Shown here piece after piece: positions 19,169 to 28,082 of a DNA stretch of 39,306 nucleotides. This DNA is from Amoebophrya sp. AT5.2 (taxonomy: Eukaryota; Sar; Dinophyceae; Syndiniales; Amoebophryaceae): positions 1 through 39,306 of the forward strand of contig RXOD01003893.1 in NCBI GenBank assembly GCA_005223375.1, given 5' to 3'. The translations under genes and the position numbers were made by a program. The notes below the pieces were generated by a model, which was not told the origin of the DNA, made no database searches, and saw nothing but the letters and a program-made list of their open reading frames with translations. The first letter of the stretch is position 1. The number at the start of each line of letters is the position of its first letter.

Positions 19169-21125
19169 ATGGCGGCCCGTGTGAACGTGATCGCGGAGCA
19201 GGTGGCGCCCGTTCCGGGTCCGTCCAAGGCTGCCGACGCGGAGCGCGCCTTCTTCCAGAAGCGCGAGCAGGGGAACAAGTCTTTCATGGCCTCGGAGCGG
19301 TTCCAGTACGTCTTCCGCCCCTACTCCGCTGCCGACGTTGCACGCTTCCAGGGCTCGAGGGAGGAGCTGCCGACGTACCCGTCGGCGGTCCAGGCGAAGA
19401 AGCTGTACCGGCTTCTCCGCGAGAAGCGCACGAACGGCAAGGCGAGCCACACCTTCGGCGCGCTGGACCCAGTTCAGGTCGTGCAGATGGCCGAGGCGGG
19501 TTTGCAGTCGGTCTACGTGTCCGGGTGGCAGTCCTCGTCCACCGCGAGCACGTCGAACGAACCGGGCCCGGATCTCGCTGATTACCCCATGGACACCGTG
19601 CCGAACAAGGTGGACCAGCTGTTCAAGGCCCAGCAGTTTCACGACCGGAAGCAGTTCGAGTTCCGCATGCGGCAGTCGGCGGACTGGCGAGCGAAGAACC
19701 CGGCGGTGGATTACCTGCTGCCAATCATCGCGGACGCGGACACGGGACACGGCGGGCTAACGGCGGTGATGAAGCTGACGAAGATGTTCGTGGAAAACGG
19801 CGCGGCCGGGATTCACTTGGAGGACCAGAAGCCGGGAACGAAGAAGTGCGGCCACATGGGCGGAAAAGTGCTGGTGCCGACCATGGAACACTGTCAACGG
19901 GTGGTGGCGGCGCGGTTGCAGGCAGACGTGATGCAGTCACCGCTACTCATCGTAGCGCGGACAGACGCAGACGCCGCGACGCTGCTGGACTCAAACGTCG
20001 ACCCGAGAGATCACCCGTTCATCTTGGGTACGTGATCAATTGAAGGCTCAGTCCCCCAGGGATTTGCTGGCTTTCCTTTTTCGCCAGTAGATTCGATGTT
20101 TCCATAGCCGTTTCGTACAACATCCAAGCCCCAACCTTCATCTACCAGGTGCCACCAAGGAGGGTGTCGAAACTCTCCGCGAGGCGACTGCCAAGGGCAC
20201 GTCCGAGACGTGGAAAGCCCGTGCGGGCTCCAAGACGTACGTGGAGCTGATTGCGGAAAAATTAAGCGGTGATGCGCTGCAGAAGTGGCACGCAGAGTGC
20301 TATGACGTGGGTGGGCTGCCTGAAATGAAGAAGCTCGCGTCGAAACTCGGCGCCGGCAACCCCTACTTCGACTGGGAAGCGCCACGTGTGGTCGAGGGCT
20401 TTTACCAGGTGAAAGGAGGGACCAAAATGTGTTCGCAGCGTGCCAAGGCCTTCGGGAAGGTTGCCGACATCGTCTGGATGGAAACCGCGAAGCCAGGTAT
20501 TTCTGCAAGAGGATCTCTTTTCCACCTCGGTGTACTCGTAGCAGGATCGGGATCTTTCTTCATTTTCAGGAATCTGAAGCCAACAACCAAAGAACGAACA
20601 AAATTCATTCCCAGGTGTGCAGCAGGCGAAGGATTTCGCGAAGGACACACTGGCTACGCTGCCGAATTTGATGCTGGCGTACAACCAGTCGCCGTCGTTC
20701 AATTGGGACGCGAGCGGGTTGTCTGATGAGGAAATGCGCACCTACATCACCGCTCTCGCGCGTATGGGCTACTGTTGGCAGTTCATCACGCTGGCTGGTT
20801 TCCACTCCGACGCTCTCGGCATCACCCGCTTCGCACGCGCCTACAAAAACGACGAAATGCTGGCTTACGTACTGATGAGCATTCGGACTGTCTCTTGCTA
20901 CGACTTTGTATCTATTCCCAGAACTGTCTTACTAGTCGTACTGCGCCTTTCTCTTTCAAACAGGTGACCCAGATTCAGCGTGCCGAGCGCAAAGAGCAAG
21001 TGTCGACGCTAACGCATCAGAAGTGGTCCGGATCCGAGCTGGTGGATGCCCAGATCGGCGCGGTCACCGCAGGTCAGAACTCTACTGCGATCATGGGTGC
21101 GGGAGTCACGGAGAAGGGGTTCTGA
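19169..21125 (+). CDS. Isocitrate lyase (glyoxylate cycle)
   Basis: Four exons (19169-20027, 20149-20496, 20615-20868, 20964-21125) give 540 residues. The introns are 121, 118 and 95 nt, all GT-AG. The enzyme cleaves isocitrate to succinate and glyoxylate, letting cells grow on acetate or fatty acids. The sequence is of the eukaryotic type: [45 protein letters not shown] (Mg and substrate binding), and the KKCGHMGGK signature with the catalytic Cys at about 227. [23 protein letters not shown] and the C-terminal LTHQKWSG follow. All key residues appear intact and the length is normal. It ends in EKGF, so no C-terminal peroxisomal SKL signal; an N-terminal RVNVIAEQV resembles a degenerate PTS2. 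The ATG at 19169 starts the conserved N-terminus. The peroxisome biogenesis gene PEX2 lies 15 kb downstream. Confidence 0.97.
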
Positions 21126-22637
21126 GTGCAAGTGCTGCCCTCTTGCAATTTGAAAGTTCGCGTTCATATTCGTCTATCGAAGTTGATCAAAGCTGCTTTG
21201 GTCATGGCTAAGTAGTGCTTGACGTGATCTTCAAAGTTTAAACTGAAACTGAATGATCGGCGTTTCGGTTTCTCATCGGGGGAGCTTACGCCCCTGATAC
21301 CTAGAATAAATTTTCCTAAAACTCAACATCACCGAGGACGCGCCGATTCGGCGTGCGTCTATGACGAAGTCGACGCTGCTTTCGCCAGTCGGCCGCGTCA
21401 ACTTTGGTGCATAGCCGTAGACGGCTAGAAGCAATGCACCACGATTCGTTTATCGGGGCTAATTCGATGAAAGTAATGGTAGATACATAGAAAGGAAGCA
21501 AACTACGCGTTACATGTCCAATATAAAGTCAGTGTGTATGAGCTCCCTTTTCCACGTTTTTGTATACAACTGTAAGTATAGTATCATACAAGTGCAAACG
21601 TGGTCCTCGCTGGTCCAGCCCTTCCGGCTGTTTCCTCTTCAGTCAAACGCTAGGGGGGATGTTAGATTCTTTTTTTGTCATGGCCGCTGCCCCAGGAACG
21701 CGCGCGTGCCGCCCCTGCCGTTAGATGGACCGGAGCATGATGATCGTAGCACTGTTTCAAAAAAAGCATACTGTATCACACAAGTGCAAACATGCGCTTC
21801 CATTTTCTTGCCGGAGAGACCTAGCTGCCTGCGCGTGGCCTGGCGCTAATTGATTCATTTTCCCGCGGCGCTATCGTCGTCGATTTGCATATGCCTACTC
21901 GATTGTTTTGCGGTTATTTTTGTAACGTTGCCAACGTGTCAGCATTTTTAAATTCACTTTGATTTTTGATGAGAGCTGAATCGGACATAAACCTCTTCGG
22001 CCGTGGAGCGGGCGTGATGGATCATGCCGCTTGGGCCACGGGTTGACCGCGGCATGCATCGAAGTGTTATGGGCGGAAGTACTAGGATGGACGCATCGGC
22101 TTTGGCTACGGGTACGGCTTGGAGTCGGGCTTCGGCACTGTGACGGGTTGCATCGACTTCCTTGTACGTGAACATGATCGCCACCAAAACCACTTGGTTC
22201 TCTGTCACATGTGGATGTTGACTATCGGTCGTGCTCGTTTCTTTCAGAGTCAGGTCGGTGCGTAAGTAGCTGGTCCAAACGAACCAGATCCATCGTTTTC
22301 GTTTCTCTGTGCGTGCGTCCTGTCGTGCGAAAAATCGGTTAAAGTACATAGCGTTTAGCTTTAGGCCAGCGTCGTTATTTAGCAGACTTTGATGTCATGT
22401 CGTGGCCGTTGGCTAAAATCGTGAATCCGCCCTCTGTTTTTCCATCGACTTCATGTATACTTATCAGGTCGGCTCGGACCGTAGCCGTACTTTTTCCCCC
22501 CTCATAGTCGTACATTATCGTCTTCCTCTTCTTCTGGAGGCCTCATATATCTGCTGCCTGCTGGTGGGCCCACAACATTGCGCACAGACTCAAACTTCAC
22601 TTGGCGCTTTCCTTTTCCCGCCTGAAACCCAATAACA
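21126..22637. other. 1.5-kb region without a gene
   Basis: No protein gene could be supported. A 131-codon minus-strand frame (21954-22349) has no domain features and lies in GC-neutral sequence. The stretch contains a 21-bp imperfect direct repeat (listed separately). No tRNA, rRNA or snRNA could be recognised by eye. The end is the leader of the gene at 22638. Confidence 0.4.
21581..21793. repeat. 21-bp direct repeat, two copies
   Basis: Copies at 21581-21601 and 21773-21793 share GTATCAYACAAGTGCAAACRT, with two mismatches over 21 bases. They are 192 bp apart in the same orientation. No gene overlaps them. They could flank a small insertion or be a diverged longer repeat. Confidence 0.6.
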
Positions 22638-23434
22638 ATGGCCGACCTTCCCTACATGTGTGGGCAGAGCCCTCAGCAGATGCTGCAACTGCGTCGCGAG
22701 GTGAACAAAGCGGAGATGCGTCCCCACGCTGCGCACCCTTGCGCCAAGGAATTCATGACCGTCACGTCCGCTGTCGACGGTTGCCCCATGCGCGTGCTGG
22801 ACTACTCCGCGAAGTATCGGCCGGGCGCAGTTTCCACCGAGTACCGGGACATCTACGGCTACAATGACGCCGTCCGCTGGCGCCTGGCCCACGCGGAGCA
22901 GCTGAAGGGGGCCATCCGCTGCGCCGGGCAGCCGTCTTGGCAGGGCGGTGTTTTGAACCACCACAACCGACAGTACGAGCGGCTGGCACACCTACAAAAA
23001 ATACAGAAAGCAGAAGGATGCTACACAAACGAGTACTTTTTACACTTTACGGTCATTTTATCAGCTCGTCTTCGAGCGATGGCTGAGGTCTCTACTGCAA
23101 TCACCGTAAGCTGCACGTAGCTAGACACAACAAGGGTTTGGCTTCTTGGTGGAGAATGAAGATGTAAATGTAGAACCACAAATTTTGTTGAAGCAGATTG
23201 ACTCGGAAACAAAACAGGCAAGAGTGGCGCAAAGTACGGTTTACGGAAGTAGGGCAGTCGAAGGAACTTCGGAGCAACAGCGTGCCGCGTGCGCTGCGGC
23301 CACGGGTCGAGCGGAAACCCAACGAAGACGGCACAGCCATGACGCAGATCACCATAGCGGAACCGGTCCCCAAACTCTCGGCGCGAAGCTCGTCGTCGAG
23401 TATGGGATCTTCAGCCCGGGTGGCCAGAAGGTGA
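22638..23434 (+). CDS. Basic protein of unknown function, 2 exons
   Basis: Exons 22638-23032 and 23197-23434 join in phase 2 to 210 residues; the 164-nt intron runs GTACTT to AAGCAG. The protein is soluble, with no membrane helix. The first 130 residues are compact and contain several cysteines (MADLPYMCGQSP, HPCAKEFMTV, VDGCPMRVLDYSAKYRPGA) and aromatic turns (YRDIYGYNDAVRWRLAHAEQLKGAIRC, NRQYERLAHLQKIQK). Across the junction it continues NELTRKQNRQEWRKVRF, strongly basic, and ends in a Ser/Arg tail. The short, aromatic and basic character recalls small axonemal or microtubule-lumen proteins, but that is only an impression. I do not recognise the family. Confidence 0.7.
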
Positions 23435-24331
23435 TGAACTCGCATGCAGTACCTTTCTTTTCTCCTCGGTAACGATAGTGGTAAAAACGGTATGCTGCTA
23501 CTTCTGGCCAATCTCTTAATTCAGTATGTCTCTCTCTGTATCAAGGGGATCGCGATCACGATGCTTTCAAGGAGAGTAACAAGTACTTATACATTCATCA
23601 TAGACGTAAATCCTGTTCGCAAAAGTGCAAATCATAATTTCTACACATTCATGATTTCCGCCCAGGAAATAGCCCCGTGTGGCACGTGTCGAGCACGTGT
23701 CGCATGCTCTGAATACTCTTGCACTTTCGACATAATCACAGAAGTAGTGCGAAACGAAATCCATCCGGAGAGCCTGGTGTGACTCACTGTGCGCGGAGCG
23801 CCTCACCCTCCCTAACTTTCACAGAGTTGACGCTGTTCGGAAACTTTTAACGATCGCGCTTTTTTCTTCATCGATCCAGCAGCCACACCAGCGAATTTAA
23901 TTGATAAATCACACCTGTGGTCGCAAAACAAGCCGGTGGTCCTTCTCCGTCCGTGTCGTGTTTCTCTTTCGTAACTAATCCAGCCAAGATCCTGTTTCTG
24001 ACCTCCGCGTTCCTTGACATTCTGGCCACTGCACTAAATCCCACTCGCAGCAGCCTTCAGAGCCTCATTGGGCCGTGTCTAAAACCGCTAAACTCATTTT
24101 CTTTCCGAATCTACCAGTCTACCACGGCGACACACCTTTCTTGTACAGGCGACATCAAGTGCGACTAGAAAAAACAAGTTTCGAGGAAGCTCCACTGCCA
24201 CTGACTCATTCCGACGTCTCTAGCTCTACTAGCATCACATAAGATTTAAGATTGATACATTGATTTAGATTTTACTAGAGCCACGACAGCTACCACGACC
24301 ACGAGCATCGGACGAGCACCATCGGATTACC
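23435..24331. other. Intergenic, no gene seen
   Basis: An AT-richer spacer of about 0.9 kb. The frames at 23444-23782 and 23917-24168 have random-looking composition and are rejected. Nothing regulatory could be assigned. Confidence 0.45.
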
Positions 24332-27300
24332 ATGCCTGCTGCAACACGAGCCGTTGCGGACGAGCAGATCGGGCTTGCGTTTGATGAGGCGCTGGGCAAT
24401 GCACAGGCCGCCTCCGCTACTCTGCGGGACTTCCTTGCCGACGTTGTGGCCATGTCCACAAAAGGCGCAACGGGTGCGGACGGATTCGCAGGGGCGGGGA
24501 ACCGCGACGCCGCATCGCATGCGAACGGTGACACTACTTCACCCCCTGATGGATCTGCTGCTGGCGAAGCGGCTGAGGACGCGGAGCTCGACATCGACCC
24601 CGAGAAGGCGAAAAAAGCGTACCAAACCATGTTTCAACTGTGCCAACTGCGCGACGCGAACGCAGAAATGAGGTTCAGCATCGACGGCTTTCGAAAACAG
24701 CTGCAGAAACGAAACCCAGTGCGAAAGTTCCAGAGGAAGGTAGTTAAATATTTATAACTTCTTTGCTGTGCGGCTTCCTGCGCGTTGTTTTCAATGAATC
24801 AGTCCATCTCCCCGCTCCCATGCAAGAAATATGAAGATTAAACGCGATGTAATCGAAACACTCCCAGCACCTGAACGACGCCTTCGAGGAGGGCCAGTTT
24901 TTGCAGCAAGCGCTGCACGCCGGAGTCCCAGAAATTAAGGCTACGGAAAATGCATATGTGAAAAGCATATTAGAAGCCGGAATTTTCAAAATTTTTGCTA
25001 ACTTTTTCGGCAAGTGTCAGCATACGAGAAAGCGGCGGGCGTTGGGGTCGTCGTGTTGGAAGTGGCCACGAGCTGCCCTCCAGCATGACCTGTCGGCGAG
25101 GGCTCTTCGTGGAAGCTGGTCGCGTGCGTCGGTATGGCTCGGTCGGCAGCGTGGCCCATCTAGCTAGTTGTCATCTGAAGCGCTTGGTGGTCGCCGCGTC
25201 CAAGGGTCTCGCAGGAGTCTGAAGAGGGGAAGCACTTGGGCTGATGTGACTCCATGGGCCCGCGCAGCGGTGGCCCTTTTCCGCCGACGCGACCGCCACG
25301 CTGGTGGTTCAGAGTCGCGAAGTTGTCTCGTCACAGGCACAGCAGTCCGAGGCCCGTCCGCCGCGTGATTGTGTGCATGAATGCATATTTCAAGACGCAT
25401 ACTACATACGAAATAAGTGCCGGAGTCCACTTGTTTGGGTAGTCTGTCGAGGTAGCTTGCGTAGGTACCTTGTTGGGGTACTTTGAGGGTTCTAATATGG
25501 CTCTGAAATATGCATTAGCTACTTTTGGAAAGTTGCGCGCCCATCTAGGCATGCCCGGCGTGCCTAGATGGGCGTGCAACTTTCCAAAAGTAGCTAATGC
25601 ATATTTCAAAGCATATTAAAGAATCGAAAAAAGCCTCGTTTTTAGGTACTTTGTTGAGGTACTTTGTTGGGGTACTTTGCAGAGGTATCTGCGTTCTCGT
25701 ATGCGACCAGCGCGCTTGACATATGCGACGAAATATGAATTGAAGGGACGCGATGGCACATGGCCGCGACCGTGGTCTAGGGCGGTCGCTTGGTGGCAGT
25801 CCGTCTGCGAAGTGCTTAGGCTGTGGCATGGCAGCCGCGCGCGACTGCTTCAGGTTGGCGATAATGCCGATGCTTGAAAGCTGTCGCCGTGTTGCCAGAT
25901 CGCTCAACGCCGGAGGAGGAACTCCATCACAGTCGCAGGTCGCTTCGCAGCATCTCGACAGACTCCCGCGGCCCATCTGGCGGCGGCATGCAGTCCATAT
26001 TTCAAAAGCATACTTTGTAATAATCCGGCGAGTTCTCTCCAGAAAAGATGGGCGTGCGTGTTTGCGCGTTGTTGGAGCGCAATCCAGCGGCGCGCGGCTG
26101 GTTTGTGCAGCTAACCGGGAGAGCGCGAGGATTGGTTTTGAAATATGTCTTTTAAATATGCACTTTCCGTAGCTCTAAAGAAAGCGACATCCAGCTCGAT
26201 CTGATCCCGGAAGAGCAGTGGCCGCAGCGCAAAGAACTCATCGCGAGAGGTGTTGCAAAGGACTCTACACTTTATCGGCTGCACCACCTAGCGACGGAGC
26301 ATTCGGAGAGGAGCAGACTGGAAGGCGAACTGCGCGAAAAGAGAGTACTTACTCTTACCAGTTCTGTTTTGAATTTGAGATTCTATCGTTGTCGTCCCGC
26401 GCCGTGGATTTTGACGATTGGTTTTCAATTTTGAAACTCGAAAACATCATCCCACCGTGGATACAGGACGGAAAATAATCAATTATACGACGAAATAAAA
26501 TACCAGGAAGCGCGCGCGAAGCTCGCCTCGCTGCTGTCCCGCCTCAAGGAGGGCGGCACGGGCAAGGCCAAAGAGGTCTCTGACCTGCTTTCAAGTGCCC
26601 GCAGAATTTTGTCGACGCGTGCTGCTGCGAAGCCCGCCGGCCCTGCGGGCGCCACTGCGAAGGCCTCGGCCCCATCCTCCGCGGCACAAGCGCAACTGAA
26701 CAAGGCCAACTCTTCCTCCACCTCTGCAGCAGCACAAGGCCAGGTGGGAAGTTCCAGTGTCACTTTGAAGCGGCGACAGGCCGCGGCGCCCATCTTGCCG
26801 GACCCGCTGGAATCCGTTTGGGAGAAGTTCAGCCATCTGGAATTGCACGGGTACGAACATGTCGTCCAGTGCAGCTACGATCACTTGGTCGTACAAAGCC
26901 AGATTCCGACGGAAAGGCGAGAGCAGGTGTTGCTGAAAACGCCGATGGTTGTAGTCACCATTTTGCAGCCCCAGGCAGTGCCGGGGGTGGACGGAGGCGA
27001 GCAGGAATCAGGGGGCGAAGTCGATGGCGCGGGACCGGGCAGCGCAGCCGCACCACCACCACATCTGGTGCCGCTCGTCGCGCTGCGTTTCCGGATGACC
27101 GAAACGGCAAGCACCAGCACGGCCCCGGCACAGGTGGTGGACTACGAAGTCGTGGAGATGGCCTGCGAGTTGCTAGGGGCGGGTGGTGGATCCCCATCCC
27201 TCGGTGCTGAAGGGATGCTGCAGCCGATCCGGTTTGGCGGAGACGAGGAGTTTCTAGAAGATGGTCACGGCGATGTTGACATGGTATCGGCGGCGGCTGG

Positions 27301-27409
27301 GCCGGGAGCATTCGCTGCACATGCTTGGATTCCGCGCTTGCTCAACGGCGAAATAACCGCCCTCAGCGTGGTGCAAAACATTAAGCTGCAACTTGGGCTG
27401 TCGATGTGA
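24332..27409 (+). CDS. THOC5: THOC5-like THO complex subunit (mRNA export)
   Basis: Four exons: 24332-24739, 24868 to about 24939, about 26177 to 26344, and 26507-27409, about 516 residues. Introns 1 (128 nt) and 3 (162 nt) are GT-AG; intron 2 (about 1.24 kb) has no frame-compatible GT-AG pair and is a TIR element. THOC5 is the FmiP-family subunit of the THO/TREX complex that couples transcription to nuclear mRNA export. Support comes from the order of family segments: HLNDAFEEGQFLQQALHAGVPEIK (the YEkxHYvkxI region), directly joined to DIQLDLIPEEQW (family D-I-x-L-x-P-E-E-x-F), then LYRLHHLATEHSERSRLEGEL, then ARAKLASLLSRLKEG and a helical linker. The C-terminal half (WEKFSHLELHGYEHVVQ..., LLNGEITALSVVQNIK) is more diverged, with Gly/Ala/Ser-rich insertions. 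A cohesin- or kinetochore-type coiled-coil protein is the main alternative. Confidence 0.65.
25438..25696. repeat. 13-bp tandem array split by a palindrome
   Basis: Four 13-base units lie at 25438-25450, 25451-25463, 25464-25476 and 25477-25489, and four more at 25645-25657, 25658-25670, 25671-25683 and 25684-25696. The consensus is GGTACTTTGTTGG; the inner units are nearly identical and the outer ones decay. Both groups have the same orientation, so the intervening 155 bp, including the palindrome at 25494-25617, look like an insertion into a once continuous array. The unit is not a multiple of three and does not code. Confidence 0.8.
25494..25617. repeat. 124-bp near-perfect palindrome
   Basis: Arms of about 60 bases meet near 25555. 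The left arm reads AATATG...GAAATATGCATTAGCTAC, TTTTGGAAAGTTGC and CCCATCTAGGC; the right arm is its reverse complement with only a few mismatches and one small shift. The outer 25 bases resemble the terminal inverted repeats of the surrounding intronic element (AATATGCTTT then ATATGCAT). In RNA it would form a very stable hairpin. It is probably a short foldback (MITE-like) element nested in the larger one. Confidence 0.85.
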
Positions 27410-28082
27410 GAAAGTCGAGAGAGGTTGCATCTGATGACCGGGCTGGCTTGGGAAGCGCCCTCGTATCTTGAGAACTGCAATCTAAGATTGATTTGCGCTT
27501 TGAAACGGCGACACAACGTTTTACAAAAAACGCACCGAACCTGGTTTCATTCTTCATCAAGAGAGCGACGTTTGGCGGATCAACCGGAAGCCTCATGCGC
27601 ATCGATGCAAAGCAGCTGCGTTACAGTTGTTCCGCACAGGCTAGTTTGAGCCGAGCCGGTCTTCGCTGTGCGAAATCGTGGCGCGCTGGCAGGCTTCTCG
27701 CAAAAGTGTGGCTCGTCGTGCCGGCAAACTTGCTGTCTTGGCGACTCGCTTCGTAGTAAGGTCCAGCGTCGCACTCTGGTCTCACGGACACGGCAGCACC
27801 TTTGTCACGGTTTTTCAGCCCCGGACGCGCTTCGCGCTTTGTGTTATGTTTCCTAACTTGCCAGCTTCATCTACCTGCCCCTGCGGGAACCGATTCCGCT
27901 TGTGCGCCCGCGCAGCGTTCAACGCGTCTCCAGATATAGAGTGCAGTAGGTTTTCTTTTTCATTTTCGATTTTGATCGGTGTGCAGAGCGTGTAAGGAAC
28001 TACCGGAGAGAAGTTTTCTTAGTAGAAGCCAGGGGCAGGAGGGAAAGCGGACGCGCGACACGAACACGAAGAAGGTCGAAGA
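27410..28082. other. Intergenic, no gene seen
   Basis: This spacer is GC-richer than others and carries several overlapping 60-100-codon frames (for example 27678-27995) without recognisable content. They disagree in frame and strand and are rejected. The purine-rich bases just before 28083 are the leader of the next gene. Confidence 0.4.

Larger units (their letters stand above)
24940..26173. mobile_element. TIR-bounded intronic (introner-like) element
   Basis: The element fills intron 2 of the THOC5-like gene. Its left end starts GCTACGGAAAATGCATAT and its right end, read on the opposite strand, starts GCTACGGAAAGTGCATAT. Similarity continues to CATATT, about 27 of 32 positions. The inverted repeats begin directly at the last exon codon on the left (AAG at 24937-24939) and 3-4 bases before the exon on the right (AAAGAAAGC from 26177). 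Inside are about seven copies of a CATATTTCAAAAGCATAT-like motif, a large palindrome and a 13-bp tandem array. No transposase or other protein is recognisable, so it would be non-autonomous. Both flanks carry AAG/TAAAG but no exact target-site duplication is visible. TIR-bearing introners with non-canonical splice sites are known from the syndinian Amoebophrya; this fits that picture but is not proof. Confidence 0.7.

Noticed and set aside
19067..19750. A 227-codon minus-strand open frame
   Set aside because: It is antisense to the isocitrate lyase first exon, which is certain. It is Leu/Arg/Val-rich, as expected for a shadow of GC-rich codons.
25545..26172. Open frames of 139-143 codons inside the THOC5 intron (both strands)
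   Set aside because: They overlap each other on opposite strands, run through the palindrome arm, and show no transposase or other motif. The element appears non-coding.
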